This document shows, in pieces, positions 47,101 to 56,081 of a DNA stretch of 64,000 nucleotides; position 1 is the stretch's first letter; the number at the start of each line of letters is the position of its first letter. A program made the translations under genes and the position numbers. Below the pieces are notes generated by a model. That model was given only the letters and a program-made list of their open reading frames with translations, did no database searches and was not told the DNA's origin. Source of the stretch: Parabacteroides chinchillae (GTDB taxonomy: Bacteria > Bacteroidota > Bacteroidia > Bacteroidales > Tannerellaceae); contig NZ_FNVS01000001.1 in the NCBI RefSeq assembly GCF_900108035.1, positions 186,001-250,000 of the forward strand, given 5' to 3'.

Positions 47101-47475
47101 GTATTGGGCTACCCAAAGGTTGCTTATGTTGTCTTCGGCCGTTTTATCCATTGCATTGGTTGCCCTTGTGGAAGGCGTAAATACGGTATCTACCGACTCT
47201 TTCGTTTCCTTTCCTGTAAACAGAAGGCTGCGCGAAGAGGGTGAGTTGCTGGATAGAACATTCATACGGAATGTTGCATCTACTTCCTTTCCTTCGCCTC
47301 CCGTTGTAGGACGTTCTTCTACTTCCGTTTGCGAACACGCACCCAGAAACATCAGCAAAACAAAAAGAAGCAAACATGTCAGCGAAAGCCCGACACGTAG
47401 TTTCCGGATATCTGCATACCTGTCACTATTTACTTTATTTGCCTGTTTCATTGTATTTTGTTTTTCCATTATCAT
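44113..47475 (-). CDS. DGR-diversified stalked adhesin of a type V pilus
   Basis: 1120-aa lipoprotein (lipobox FLGACS, Cys47 from the first ATG; later Met starts are possible). Residues about 50-380 form a fimbrillin/DUF4906-like N-terminal domain. About 380-962 hold six Ig-like BACON-type repeats of about 90-100 aa, each ending in a motif such as VTVTQAGS, LTVNQAGS, VSQPAS or VTVKQAAG. The C-terminal domain (963-1120) is C-type-lectin-like: GWRVPTQIELFAMYQNKSKL, YYWSSSVY, and NCVRCVRDI at the end. The 134-bp variable region at 44120-44253 encodes residues about 1074-1118 and matches the TR array except at adenines. The gene starts one base after the preceding fimbrillin. I infer a pilus-tip adhesin on a stalk whose ligand surface is mutated by the DGR. 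Confidence 0.9.
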   Translation of the reverse strand: MIMEKQNTMKQANKVNSDRYADIRKLRVGLSLTCLLLFVLLMFLGACSQTEVEERPTTGGEGKEVDATFRMNVLSSNSPSSRSLLFTGKETKESVDTVFTPSTRATNAMDKTAEDNISNLWVAQYDDTGKLYSQYFESGAFTTNPSGGMEVNLKLKTSAACCIYFIVNAGDLESFITSEAVLKTYTKDFAVSADGLPSGSLGMTGLWTGAITDAGITSSVDMVRQAAKIAFKYTIGNANGFSFTPTSVTLNNVPGKSQFIEPDAQLSSVSYKNYTGIVDNTSATMYWYLPENKAGIVNGANAVSSEKEKVGTGVTNATYIEIQGTAIQDGVTYENVSVKLYPGGDATHMTNTYNNYNVSRNCAYNMTITLTGIDFADKRVTVGKVPDIINPDNLEAAKGSSKDVQVTARPGVQWSFMLPTWLSAMIGSTSAGAGAEITYNGPAKITFTAVSANPSAEERSDNFTIDGKVVTVKQNGSVLAVNNPGQMDAAVNSVSTNAWVNATKGLAIQATISGADWLSFASPLSTEATGANQDLTFKATTSNPSKNTRQATVVVKGGNSISNGSYLALSKNVTVTQAGSTVTGSSVDVAATPVSNASVTFGATPGLTWTASTGTAWIAVGTTSESNTAASNTVTYSTTATNPGSAKRAGTITVTAGGQADSPTGTLTVNQAGSTLAVSGAATIPNTGTQSASSTFTATQGLSWVVSKSNLDWLTLSGTLSGTNNTTGSAQSITYSAPVNPSASVRSGTITVKAGNAVSGTDAGLTKTIAVSQPASSLTVSANVNPLAATSGASGTYTLNGTSGLSFSVANAVSSWLTLTGTTTGTTNGSNQTFTYKTASVNPNSTERSGNVTVTAGNISKAVAIRQSGSTFSVSNTSVDIAATATSGSITVTGTNGLPWTATRKSGSTAISAGTSSSTATGSAQTLKFNTSANTGNERSAVFTIAVTGGNHSKTVTVKQAAGLFNKVTINQALADVYKNKESNLTTYPPFNYDGGASSGTTGSDRNGTSSTATVTKEYSIEIEKTERGSTSNYATAVSYCSGKGSGWRVPTQIELFAMYQNKSKLESISGFAAFISGYYWSSSVYIGIAGIRCRLDFYNGSFSSGNTNNGNCVRCVRDI
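44120..44253 (-). repeat. DGR variable region (VR) in the adhesin gene
   Basis: It runs from TTCATCAGC to GTCCGGGA on the minus strand and aligns without gaps to TR A-D. Compared with TR B, changed codons include AAT to GGT, AAT to ATT (twice), AAA to ATA, AAA to AGG, AAC to TAC, AAC to GAC and AAC to GGC (twice). Unchanged codons lack adenine or are structural (YWSSSV, RC, VRCVR). The TAT/TGC difference just before GTTCGCTGTGTC may mark the IMH boundary. Confidence 0.95.
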
Positions 47476-47476
47476 C

Positions 47477-48676
47477 TCAACCTACATTACCGTTACCACT
47501 CCAATCAATATTAGTCCATTCAGCTATAACAATTCCTACGCCTATACCCTCATTAATATCCGGGTCGGAAGGATTCGGATTGCCGGGATCGGCTCCCCCT
47601 ACATTATCGTCTGTAAACGAAATGGTATTCCAGTCCATCACACGCATAAGCAGTTTACTTACATCGTTCTTTACCTGCAGGGTAAAGACATATCTCTTGC
47701 CGGAATCAAATGCAATGTTCTTGTTGACCGTTGCACCCAGGTTTACCGAATTACCATCACGCTCTACCGTTACGGCTATATTAAAGGGAGTGCCATCTTT
47801 AGGAAGGACGATTCCTATCACTTTGTTCAATCCCAGGCTATCCGGATCGGAAGCGGGATCTACGACCTGAAAGTCGCTTTCAACAAAAGAGACTGTGCCG
47901 GCATCGGTAGCCTCCGATCCGGTCTTGGAAATCTCTTCACTCTCACCGGCAACCAGGTTTGCCCCCGACTTGGAAATGGAGCTTAGCTTCAGGGCGGTTC
48001 CTCTCAAACTAATCACCGAAACAGCGCTCGAAGCGTCGCAGGCCACATTGAACACGACCAAAGAACACTTTCGTTTAAATGTCTGTAAGGTTACAGTGCT
48101 TGAAGACTTGGATATGGTAACCGTTCGTGCACAAGAGGCCATTACATCCTCTTTGTGCGGGATATTTGTTATCTGGTTTGTGCCTCCTGCATTCGTAATC
48201 GGACGTGCCGGAGATATGGCATAGAAGTCGTACTTACCACTACGCACAAACATGCCTTTTGCAGTACCTTCTATTTTCTTTCCCTCATTATCTACCAGAC
48301 AAGGAGATAATGAACCATCCGCCCCCACAACGTAGGTAGCCTGAAAATTGGGAGTAACAGTAGAAAAGTCTGCCGGGTTGGTCACAGTTTCACCCAAACG
48401 TCCTATCAGATAGGCAGCAATACGTACGGTTGCACCTTCGGGCAGAGCTGTCGGGTCTCCATCGGCCCGTACCTGCGCCTTCGTAGATGAACCGCCCGCT
48501 GTGACCACCGTCAATCCCAAATCAGGACGACTAAAGCTCAACTCTACCGGCTGAGCTTCGTCGGGAACGACATCTTCTACCATGCTGCCCGTACATCCCG
48601 TAGCCAACAAACAAACGGTAGCCAGCAGGGTACGGCATGAAAGAATTGTCTTATATAAATGGAATCGTTTCATCAT
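47477..48676 (-). CDS. fimbrillin-family lipoprotein
   Basis: About 399 aa from MMKRFHLYKT (the frame opens further upstream to 48727, but the extension is not signal-like). The lipobox is CLLATGCTGS. The mature part shows the two-domain beta-sandwich style of type V pilus subunits: APEG-type NVACDASSAVSVISLRGTAL, FNIAVTVERDGNSVNLGATV, KRYVFTLQVKNDVSKLLMRV and the closing MDWNTISF. It ends in a Gly/Asn-rich tail. Position directly before the adhesin suggests an adaptor or minor subunit. Confidence 0.82.
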   Translation of the reverse strand: MMKRFHLYKTILSCRTLLATVCLLATGCTGSMVEDVVPDEAQPVELSFSRPDLGLTVVTAGGSSTKAQVRADGDPTALPEGATVRIAAYLIGRLGETVTNPADFSTVTPNFQATYVVGADGSLSPCLVDNEGKKIEGTAKGMFVRSGKYDFYAISPARPITNAGGTNQITNIPHKEDVMASCARTVTISKSSSTVTLQTFKRKCSLVVFNVACDASSAVSVISLRGTALKLSSISKSGANLVAGESEEISKTGSEATDAGTVSFVESDFQVVDPASDPDSLGLNKVIGIVLPKDGTPFNIAVTVERDGNSVNLGATVNKNIAFDSGKRYVFTLQVKNDVSKLLMRVMDWNTISFTDDNVGGADPGNPNPSDPDINEGIGVGIVIAEWTNIDWSGNGNVG

Positions 48677-48764
48677 GTCTCTTTGTTTTTTCTCTTGTGA
48701 ATGGGAGGGGTATCTCTCCCCGCCCACCCTTTATAAGTTGACAGGTCACTTGTAAACTATCAAC

Positions 48765-49892
48765 TTATTCAACAGGTATGTCCTCACCGTTACCGTTTCC
48801 GGCTATCCAGTCGGTCACCTGTAAATCTGTTATCACAATACCCTGAGGTTGTATCTCGATATTGTAGATATAGTTCTTGCCCTTCTCCCAGTTAATGTTG
48901 AATGTCGTAGGCGAACCATCATTTTGCGGCTTCATGGTGAACACCCGTTTGGCATCATCCGTAAACTCAAGGGTCACCCCCGTTGCCGTTACCGGAATAG
49001 CCAGCCCGAATGCCTGTATGGGAGCCTTTGACCTGTCAACTACATTGGTTGCTACCTTTCGCGGTTCCCCTACCGGGATGAACGAAAGTTGGTCTACCGC
49101 TGTAAGCGAACCGCTCAATTCGCCGGTTTCCAGATTCAACTTGGCGCTGGAAGCCTTCTTAAAAGCTCCTGTCCCTTTCAGTACCAGAGACATCACATAC
49201 GACTCCGACAAGGCGGAGCCACTGTTGGACTCGATGATACGGAAGCTCACTTTAGCAAGGGCATGGCTCAATGTAAGCGACACCTGAGGATGCCAACGGT
49301 CTACGATAGCAGTGCCTTTACCGTACAGGTAGTCTTCCTGACCATCCAGTTCCCATTGTACATCGGTTGCTACATCTCCCGGAGCTCCGGTTCCGCCATC
49401 ACTAAATATAAACGACTGCTTGTCCTTTACCGAGACGCTACTCATGACAGGTACTTTCGTACCATTCTCCGAAGCTAAGCTTACGCTCTTCTCAGAAGGA
49501 GAATAGGCATACACCGTTCCCTTTTCGGAAAAGAGATAGAGCATCGGATAGAAATCCAGATCAGGCTCCCAAGCCGAAACATTGTACTTGAATACCTGTC
49601 TGTAGTTGCCATCATACGGGTACGTTATTCCGTTCTTATCCTGCGTAACAAACAGTCCCACTGTTTGGAGCGGGTTAGGGTTACCCGGTGTAGCAACAGG
49701 AGGCACTCCCGTAACAATGCTTCTCGATTCCACCTCCACTGACAAGCCCAGATTCTTAACACTCAAAGGGACTCCCTCTTCCGTATTATCGCCTTCGCCT
49801 TCATGGCCTGTACCCAAAGAGGTCTCCGCCTCTGTACATGAGCACAGCAGTATCAATGCAATGAGCGACAGGTTATATAAAAACTGTTTCAT
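48765..49892 (-). CDS. fimbrillin-family lipoprotein
   Basis: 375 aa; signal and lipobox LIALILLCSCTEAE. The mature N-terminus contains VEVESRSIVTG, where the Arg could be the processing site used by type V pilins. The C-terminal strand ends LQVTDWIAGNGNGEDIPVE, matching the W-x-x-G ending shared by other subunits of this operon. The two beta domains contain SLTLSHALAKVSFRIIE and WEKGKNYIYNIEIQPQGI. It lies 22 bases after the 447-aa subunit gene. Whether it is structural or minor cannot be told. Confidence 0.85.
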   Translation of the reverse strand: MKQFLYNLSLIALILLCSCTEAETSLGTGHEGEGDNTEEGVPLSVKNLGLSVEVESRSIVTGVPPVATPGNPNPLQTVGLFVTQDKNGITYPYDGNYRQVFKYNVSAWEPDLDFYPMLYLFSEKGTVYAYSPSEKSVSLASENGTKVPVMSSVSVKDKQSFIFSDGGTGAPGDVATDVQWELDGQEDYLYGKGTAIVDRWHPQVSLTLSHALAKVSFRIIESNSGSALSESYVMSLVLKGTGAFKKASSAKLNLETGELSGSLTAVDQLSFIPVGEPRKVATNVVDRSKAPIQAFGLAIPVTATGVTLEFTDDAKRVFTMKPQNDGSPTTFNINWEKGKNYIYNIEIQPQGIVITDLQVTDWIAGNGNGEDIPVE

Positions 49893-49914
49893 GGGCTTTG
49901 TACTTAAAAGAGGA

Positions 49915-51258
49915 TTATAGAGGTATTTCTTCGCTTATTTCTTCGTCTACCCAGTCTGTTACATCTACACTAACAACGTCCAGCTTATTCTTACCAGCCA
50001 TCAATGTATAAATGTAATTACTACCGGCTACCCATTCCATAGCAGGAAGAGTAACAGTAAAGACCATATCGTCACTACTGTCATTTAAGGTAACTGTCAC
50101 ATCTATTTCATTATCACTAAATGAGATAGGATAAACCGACATGCTGACAGCCTTAGAAACAGTCTTACCGCTTACGGCATTCAGTCCTGTGCCTGCTACT
50201 ATAAATTGGTTTTCGCTTTCTGTATCTCCTGTCTCTATCTGGCGTTTCAATATGTAATTGCTTATGTTGCGGGTGATTGTTGCTGCACTACCACTTGTTG
50301 TAATTGTACCGTCAACCAAAGACATCGTACCTTCTCCCAGAAAATTAGCAACACCCGAATGGTTCTTTATTACAATCGATTTAAGAGTGACATCTGAAGT
50401 GCTTAACTTTCCACCATCATATACACGGAAAGATACCATAGACAGCGCATGATTCATGCTCAAGCCAATCTTCCAACCCGGATTATTTTCATTTGCGTTA
50501 TCTGCATCAGCATCCGGTTTAACAACAGCGAACCCATCGGCATGTCCATTATTTACATAACGGCCACCAGCAACAGTTGCGTCATGATACATATAGTCTT
50601 TTTCATCAAGAGATGCGATCTTCTGTTTACGGGCAGCACTGCTAGTAGAACCGTTTGAAGCCCATTTAGCACCATCCCACTTCATGGCTGCATTATTAGC
50701 ATATTGAGCATCGATAGTGCCTGTTGCCAAAAGATTAGCAGGAACTTTCAAATCAGCTTCCGATGAAGGAATTACGCTACTAAGAGCATTTGCACTATAA
50801 GGATAATAAGCATATACGCAACCAACATCTTTCGTCAGGTAGAAAGGGGTCTCCTCCTGATCTGCATGGGTAGCGCCTTTCGTTAATATGGAAAGCCAGT
50901 TGGCTCCGGCTTCATCACCTACAAACCAAACCTGATGAGAAGTGGCATAAGCAGTATGGTTAGAGCCATCCGGTGAGTACCAAGCATTCTTGGCTTTGTT
51001 CAAGATTGCAATACCTATGCCCGGCACAGAATCGTTATTAGCATAATTGTCTTTGTTATAGGTAATCTTATTGCCTACTACAACAGAGCGCGTAACAGAC
51101 TTCGTTCCGGCATCTACTTTCAGATTGGTGGTTACTCCTAATGCAACCTGTCCATTATTATCCGGCTGCGGAATATCCGTTTCATTTTCAGAACAGCTTA
51201 CTGCTGTAAACATGGCAACCGCAAAGGCGCCAACTCTCATAATGTTCTTCATATCCAT
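49915..51258 (-). CDS. fimbrillin-family lipoprotein, candidate major subunit
   Basis: 447 aa; signal peptide with lipobox AMFTAVSCSEN. The Arg in TKSVTRSVVVG near residue 61 is a plausible gingipain-like processing site, as in Mfa1/FimA. Domain motifs are NPGWKIGLSMNHALSMVSFR, AMEWVAGSNYIYTLMAGKNK and the ending VDVTDWVDEEISEEIPL. Its size fits a pilus shaft subunit better than the ~305-320-aa proteins upstream, but this is inference. A 76-base gap separates it from the previous gene. Confidence 0.83.
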   Translation of the reverse strand: MDMKNIMRVGAFAVAMFTAVSCSENETDIPQPDNNGQVALGVTTNLKVDAGTKSVTRSVVVGNKITYNKDNYANNDSVPGIGIAILNKAKNAWYSPDGSNHTAYATSHQVWFVGDEAGANWLSILTKGATHADQEETPFYLTKDVGCVYAYYPYSANALSSVIPSSEADLKVPANLLATGTIDAQYANNAAMKWDGAKWASNGSTSSAARKQKIASLDEKDYMYHDATVAGGRYVNNGHADGFAVVKPDADADNANENNPGWKIGLSMNHALSMVSFRVYDGGKLSTSDVTLKSIVIKNHSGVANFLGEGTMSLVDGTITTSGSAATITRNISNYILKRQIETGDTESENQFIVAGTGLNAVSGKTVSKAVSMSVYPISFSDNEIDVTVTLNDSSDDMVFTVTLPAMEWVAGSNYIYTLMAGKNKLDVVSVDVTDWVDEEISEEIPL

Positions 51259-51334
51259 TTGTTTTTATGGTCCTCTTTACGGAGTACCTGATTTATATTA
51301 ATTTCTCGTTTAGTTCGCTTCGCTCACTCTCTCC

Positions 51335-52300
51335 TCATACAGGTATTTCTTCCTGATCCATATCTGTCCAGGGTTCCACACCTACAGAAACAGCATCTAT
51401 GCTATTTCCATCAGTAAAGGAAAGTGTTATCAAATGTCTTTTGCCTGTCTGGAAACCTCCTTCTACCGACAAACAAACATCGGATGTTGTAAGAACTTCA
51501 TTTCCTCTTCCGTCTTTCGTTGTAGTTATACGGACGTAAAGCGGATGCTCTTTTGTACCGTCGACAGGCTGCACAGGCAACAAGACATATCCTTGGGCAT
51601 CCGGCAAAGCATTCCCGGGATCTGTTACTTCCGGAATTGGCAAATCCCGAATATCCTGAACTGTTAAATCCCGTACATCACCATTCGACGAAACATTAGA
51701 CAGCGAAGGAAATACCAACACAAGATCTAGCTCCTGCTTAGTATGGACTCCCACAATTTCAATGTTCTTTATACTTCCCCATTTATCGGGATGAGAACTG
51801 TAACAAACAAATTGTAACTGCGTAAGCAAATGGCGGAATGTACACAAGGTAACAGGAGCATCCATACTACCCGTCAAAAGTCCCGTAGCCATTATATCGG
51901 TAGTTCCGTCTACTGAAAATTGTACACCTCCGTTAACTAATGTCGCTTTCCCATTATCCGCCGGATAGTAACCATGCAGGCGAGTATTCTCTCCCTGTAT
52001 CGGATATAACTGGGATTCTGCAAAAACAATCGGCCTGCGTCCGTTTCCATTTGTCCGCTTAGCCAGACAAATGTTCCAGCTCCCATACACAGCAGCTCCT
52101 TTCGACGTCTCGTCCTGACGGGCAAAGCATACATCCAAGTCCTTTTCATAGCCGGAGTTTATCACTGTACGGGTTGCAGAGCCAATAGCCCCTTCCAAAT
52201 GCACCTCCATCGGAACAGGAATCGGATCATCCTTTCCATCCGAACAAGACATACATCCCCAAAGGAACATCGCGGTCACTGTCGTTAGTAAAATCTTCAT
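51335..52300 (-). CDS. fimbrillin-family lipoprotein
   Basis: 321 aa; lipobox FLWGCMSCSDG. The processing-like site is IGSATRTVINSG near residue 46. The conserved 'DIMATGLL' and 'CTFRHLLTQLQFVC' motifs are shared with the next two upstream subunits, marking a paralogous group. The C-terminus VGVEPWTDMDQEEIPV has the usual W followed by an acidic strand. Spacing to its neighbours is short (21 and 76 bases). Confidence 0.85.
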   Translation of the reverse strand: MKILLTTVTAMFLWGCMSCSDGKDDPIPVPMEVHLEGAIGSATRTVINSGYEKDLDVCFARQDETSKGAAVYGSWNICLAKRTNGNGRRPIVFAESQLYPIQGENTRLHGYYPADNGKATLVNGGVQFSVDGTTDIMATGLLTGSMDAPVTLCTFRHLLTQLQFVCYSSHPDKWGSIKNIEIVGVHTKQELDLVLVFPSLSNVSSNGDVRDLTVQDIRDLPIPEVTDPGNALPDAQGYVLLPVQPVDGTKEHPLYVRITTTKDGRGNEVLTTSDVCLSVEGGFQTGKRHLITLSFTDGNSIDAVSVGVEPWTDMDQEEIPV

Positions 52301-52321
52301 CTCCTGCTACATTTAAAAACA

Positions 52322-53272
52322 TTAGTTTGGAACAACAGAAGAACCTCCGCTGTTACCAGGTATCCATTCGGCTATACCGGCTTCTACGGTAATTTCTCCC
52401 GTTACAGTAAAGTTCAGGGTAATCATGTGAGATTGACTGGCTTTAACTCCATCTGCTATATTATTGATAGGTACTGTTAATGTTTTCTCCATACCGTCAT
52501 AAGTAGCTTTCACTTCCAATGTAATAGCCGAAGCTGCTGTTCCCATACCCGACGTAGGATATAGCATCAAATAACCGGTCTTAGGATTTGTTTCCGTAGA
52601 AAGTGTAACAGCCGCAGGACAATTCAATACAGCTAAATCTGCATTTACCGGAGCTGCAGCAGGTGCTAAAGAAGCGCCGCTTGTTTTATCGATAGAAAGT
52701 TCTAATGCTGTAGGCACCGCTTTCACTATGATGGAAGTAATAGCAGACCATTTTGCAACTGCTTCACTAGAACCCACACATTTGAATTGCAATTGTGTTA
52801 GCAAATGCTGAAAGGTAAATGGCTGAAAAGGATTATTAGCAACACCCTTTTGTACGTCGGTAGCCATAATGTCTTCATCTCCCGTTATCGTATAAGAAAC
52901 CTTTGCAGGATTAGATGTAGTAGCGAAACTAGCCTGGGGATAGAACCCAATTAATGCAGACTCTCCATTAGATACTGAATATGTTTGTGTTGTTCCGAAT
53001 GTTACTGAAGTATTTCCGCTACCTCCGGCACGAACAGCATCAATAGCCACTGCCCATGTAGTGTTCGAAGAAGGATTATCCAAGCGTCCGAAAGATACAT
53101 TCAAATCTTTACTATAATCGGCGTCAATCACAGCACGGGTAGTTGTACTAATACCTGCACTTAATTCAATATTTTTTGCTGTTCCGTTATCAATCGGTTC
53201 TTCATCATTTGAGCAACTGCATAAACCACATACAGCCAACATACCCACTAATAAATACTTGTTTGTTTTCAT
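52322..53272 (-). CDS. fimbrillin-family lipoprotein
   Basis: 316 aa; signal and lipobox MLAVCGLCSCSNDEE. The processing-like Arg is in GISTTTRAVIDADY near residue 47. It shares DIMATDVQKG and TFQHLLTQLQFKC with the neighbouring paralogues. The C-terminus reads EAGIAEWIPGNSGGSSVVPN, the common W-x-P-G ending. Its core YSVSNGESALIGFYPQASF aligns with the equivalent segment of the 321-aa subunit, so these genes arose by tandem duplication. Confidence 0.86.
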   Translation of the reverse strand: MKTNKYLLVGMLAVCGLCSCSNDEEPIDNGTAKNIELSAGISTTTRAVIDADYSKDLNVSFGRLDNPSSNTTWAVAIDAVRAGGSGNTSVTFGTTQTYSVSNGESALIGFYPQASFATTSNPAKVSYTITGDEDIMATDVQKGVANNPFQPFTFQHLLTQLQFKCVGSSEAVAKWSAITSIIVKAVPTALELSIDKTSGASLAPAAAPVNADLAVLNCPAAVTLSTETNPKTGYLMLYPTSGMGTAASAITLEVKATYDGMEKTLTVPINNIADGVKASQSHMITLNFTVTGEITVEAGIAEWIPGNSGGSSVVPN

Positions 53273-53298
53273 AACGTTCTATTTTATATTAATAATTA

Positions 53299-54216
53299 TT
53301 ATTCAACTGTACCTGAGCCTTCCGCACCTGGTTTCCAAGGAGCAACAGAGGCAGTTCCTTCAATTGTAACTTCACCACTCTTCTGGAATACTAAAGAAAT
53401 AAGATGTGAATTGCCTGCCAATGCTTTCAATGGTTGCTGATCCTTTGTGTTTTTAATAGTAATTTCTTTGCTTATGGTATCATCGCCATACGTGATCTTT
53501 ACTTTTACTCCGTCTAATGTATTTATCATTAACGGTTCACCAAACTTAACCAACGTAGTAGTTAATGCCAGCGGTGTTTCGGGAGCACCGGGTACAGGAA
53601 CTTCTGCTGCAGTGGCATAAGTAATTCCACCATCTTTAATATTCATGGATTGTGCATACTGTGCACCTTGTACCTTTATGGCTTTTACTGCTTTAGGGCT
53701 ATCTTCCATATACGCCTCAGACGCCTGTACCTGAAAAACCAATTGAGTTAATGCGTGCGTAAAAGCAAAAGCTCCAACCGGTTTCATTTTACTTCCATTC
53801 ACTATTCCACCCCACATAATGTCTTCCGTTCCAGTTTTCTTAAAGGTTACGACACCACTCACAGAAGCAATATTAGGATGCCAAGCTGCCATATAAACAT
53901 TTCCATTTGTCGGATATGTCTTGGAAGTATTTAACGGCACTTTATCTCCTGCTGAAGTTTCGGCAGCCGTCAGTGTTACCGAATTTTGCCAACTTGGAGC
54001 TACAGTCCAGTCTGTTGGTTCACTTGTAGCTTCAAAAGCAGTAATGGCAACAGTAAACTCATCACCTGTTGTGACTGGAGCTTTTGTAATTGTTCCATAT
54101 ACAGTGGCACCAATTTTGATTTCCGCATCACTACCATTACCGGTCATTCCATCATCAGATGAGCAACCACACATCGTTACGGCCAATAATGCCGAACAAA
54201 TCCAACTTTGTTTCAT
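53299..54216 (-). CDS. fimbrillin-family lipoprotein
   Basis: 305 aa; lipobox AVTMCGCSSDD. The processing position carries Lys (YGTITKAPVTTG) where the neighbours have Arg, so cleavage may differ. It shares EDIMWGGIVNGSKM and FAFTHALTQLVFQV with the paralogues. It ends ASVAPWKPGAEGSGTVE, again with the W-x-P-G signature. The middle part (EFTVAITAFEATSEPTDWTV) is distinct, as expected for subunits that occupy different positions. Confidence 0.85.
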   Translation of the reverse strand: MKQSWICSALLAVTMCGCSSDDGMTGNGSDAEIKIGATVYGTITKAPVTTGDEFTVAITAFEATSEPTDWTVAPSWQNSVTLTAAETSAGDKVPLNTSKTYPTNGNVYMAAWHPNIASVSGVVTFKKTGTEDIMWGGIVNGSKMKPVGAFAFTHALTQLVFQVQASEAYMEDSPKAVKAIKVQGAQYAQSMNIKDGGITYATAAEVPVPGAPETPLALTTTLVKFGEPLMINTLDGVKVKITYGDDTISKEITIKNTKDQQPLKALAGNSHLISLVFQKSGEVTIEGTASVAPWKPGAEGSGTVE

Positions 54217-54234
54217 AATACTTATAATTTATAT

Positions 54235-55146
54235 TCACTCTATAACTCCCATTCCATTACTACCCCTTATCCAATTGGCAACTATCGAAGACAATTCAAT
54301 GACTCCTTTCGTATGTACATTTATTGATAAGAGATATGAAGTTCCTGCCAAAGACATTCCTCCCTCTTCTTCAAAAACCACAGGCAAATGCTCAAACCTT
54401 GTTTCATTGCCAACAGACGTCTGCAAGATTACAGAAATATAGACAGGTACATTGGGCTGGATCATTACCACACCAGGGACAGATACATTATCCGTACCCA
54501 GCAAAACGACATCACCATCTGTATAGTCATATCCTATAATGTCTTTTTTTGGACCTGTAAATTGGAGAGATTTATCTGTAAGAGACAAAGTTGCTTCTGC
54601 TTGTGTACCTTCTACTATAATTGATTTAAGGGATAAATTCCGTAAAGCACCCTCGGCATCACAACGAATCTGAAAACGTAACTGTGTAAGCAAATGAATG
54701 AAATCGAAACGTTTTTCATCCTGCCAGAACATATCGTTCATGCTTCCTGCCTGTTCTTCCGACAACATAATATCTTGCTGTCCGTCTAGTATATATGAAA
54801 CTTGATTATTATCCGACAGCTCAGCCGATGGTATAAAACCACATAAGTATACTTGACTATTATCTTCGGGATAATAACGCGGTTCTGCAAAAACGACACG
54901 GCCGACTGATTGCATGGCAGCACTCCAGACTTCTGTATAGTTTTTTGATTCGACACCTTTCGCAAAAAAGACAGAATCATCTATTATATTTTCATAATTA
55001 TCGCTACCTGCATAACCTAGCTGTGATTGTAAAACAATTTCGCGCCGTCCGGAAAAATCATCTTTTTCCGACGAACACCCCGTTCCTGTATAAATAAATA
55101 ATACAATCAGAGCTAACAGACGATAAAAACACAATACAAATTTCAT
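54235..55146 (-). CDS. fimbrillin-family lipoprotein
   Basis: 303 aa; lipobox FIYTGTGCSSEK. The paralogue signatures are QQDIMLSEEQAGSM and FDFIHLLTQLRFQIR; the C-terminus is SIVANWIRGSNGMGVIE. No TR/A processing site is obvious near residue 45; the early region reads REIVLQSQLGYAG. It follows the DUF5119-like gene by 22 bases. Probably a minor or base subunit. Confidence 0.84.
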   Translation of the reverse strand: MKFVLCFYRLLALIVLFIYTGTGCSSEKDDFSGRREIVLQSQLGYAGSDNYENIIDDSVFFAKGVESKNYTEVWSAAMQSVGRVVFAEPRYYPEDNSQVYLCGFIPSAELSDNNQVSYILDGQQDIMLSEEQAGSMNDMFWQDEKRFDFIHLLTQLRFQIRCDAEGALRNLSLKSIIVEGTQAEATLSLTDKSLQFTGPKKDIIGYDYTDGDVVLLGTDNVSVPGVVMIQPNVPVYISVILQTSVGNETRFEHLPVVFEEEGGMSLAGTSYLLSINVHTKGVIELSSIVANWIRGSNGMGVIE

Positions 55147-55168
55147 ACCCTTACGTAATTTCTATATA

Positions 55169-56071
55169 CTACTCATAGGTTTCAACCCCGGCAACCCCTT
55201 TATGCCAGTCGGTCAATTCTATCTTTATCCCATCTATTTTATCCGGCGAAATCTCCAAATCCAATACTATATAAGTGGATAAACTTTCATTAAAAGCGTC
55301 ATTCACCTGATCGCTTATATCTGTTGATGAAGTAAAAGCATTACCATCCTTCTTGGTAACGTTAAGAAACAACTCCGCACGTTCACCTTCACCTCCGCAA
55401 CAAAAACCAAATAAATTAAGCGATGTAGCATATACATCACCTGCAATCTGTTCCGGAGTAAATCTGACAGAAGCCACACGGTCAAAAAGAGCTTTCCCCG
55501 TAGGAATATGTATTTCAGGAGAAACACCATTAATAAAACCATCTATCTTCCTGATACCATCCAAACCAATTATTTTAATATTCAACTCCACTTGCTTAAC
55601 CAAACAAGCCGGATATAATTCATTGGTGCTACAATCGGGGCCGCTAACGTCAAGTTTTCCCTCACCTGTACCATACAAATTCATAGGCTGGGCAACATGC
55701 GACACCGTAGCTTTCAAAGAAGAAACAGGACGAGCAACTGCACGGGCAGCATCGTAGCCATTATCCATATCTAAATCTATATTCGCACCATCAGGGTTGC
55801 AAACGGCAACCTGATAAATTCCGGCAGGCAGAGTACCTTCATATCCGGAAGATTTGCCATACCTAAGAATAGGAACAGAAGAGCCTTCCTTATAAAAATA
55901 ATAGATCATGTCCGAGGGTTTATCCTTCGTTTTCCAATTCAATATCAAACGAACCTTTCCATTACGATCCCAGTCTTCGTCTGTAGAACGATATACGCAG
56001 GCTGATAATCCGGCAACTAAAGCAATGATTCCGGCCAAACATAGGACTTGTGTATATTTACATTTCACCAT
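55169..56071 (-). CDS. DUF5119-like lipoprotein, candidate pilus anchor
   Basis: About 300 aa from MVKCKYTQVL (the frame is open to 56107). The lipobox is VAGLSACVYRS. The sequence GKVRLILNWKTKDKPSDMIY, YKEGSSVPILRYGKSSGYEG and TLPAGIYQVAVCNPDG fits DUF5119, a family found at the start of Bacteroidales fimbrial operons and resembling FimB/Mfa2-type anchors. It ends DGIKIELTDWHKGVAGVETYE. By position and relatives it may anchor or terminate the pilus at the outer membrane; this is inferred. Confidence 0.75.
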   Translation of the reverse strand: MVKCKYTQVLCLAGIIALVAGLSACVYRSTDEDWDRNGKVRLILNWKTKDKPSDMIYYFYKEGSSVPILRYGKSSGYEGTLPAGIYQVAVCNPDGANIDLDMDNGYDAARAVARPVSSLKATVSHVAQPMNLYGTGEGKLDVSGPDCSTNELYPACLVKQVELNIKIIGLDGIRKIDGFINGVSPEIHIPTGKALFDRVASVRFTPEQIAGDVYATSLNLFGFCCGGEGERAELFLNVTKKDGNAFTSSTDISDQVNDAFNESLSTYIVLDLEISPDKIDGIKIELTDWHKGVAGVETYE

Positions 56072-56081
56072 ACTCTTTCCT

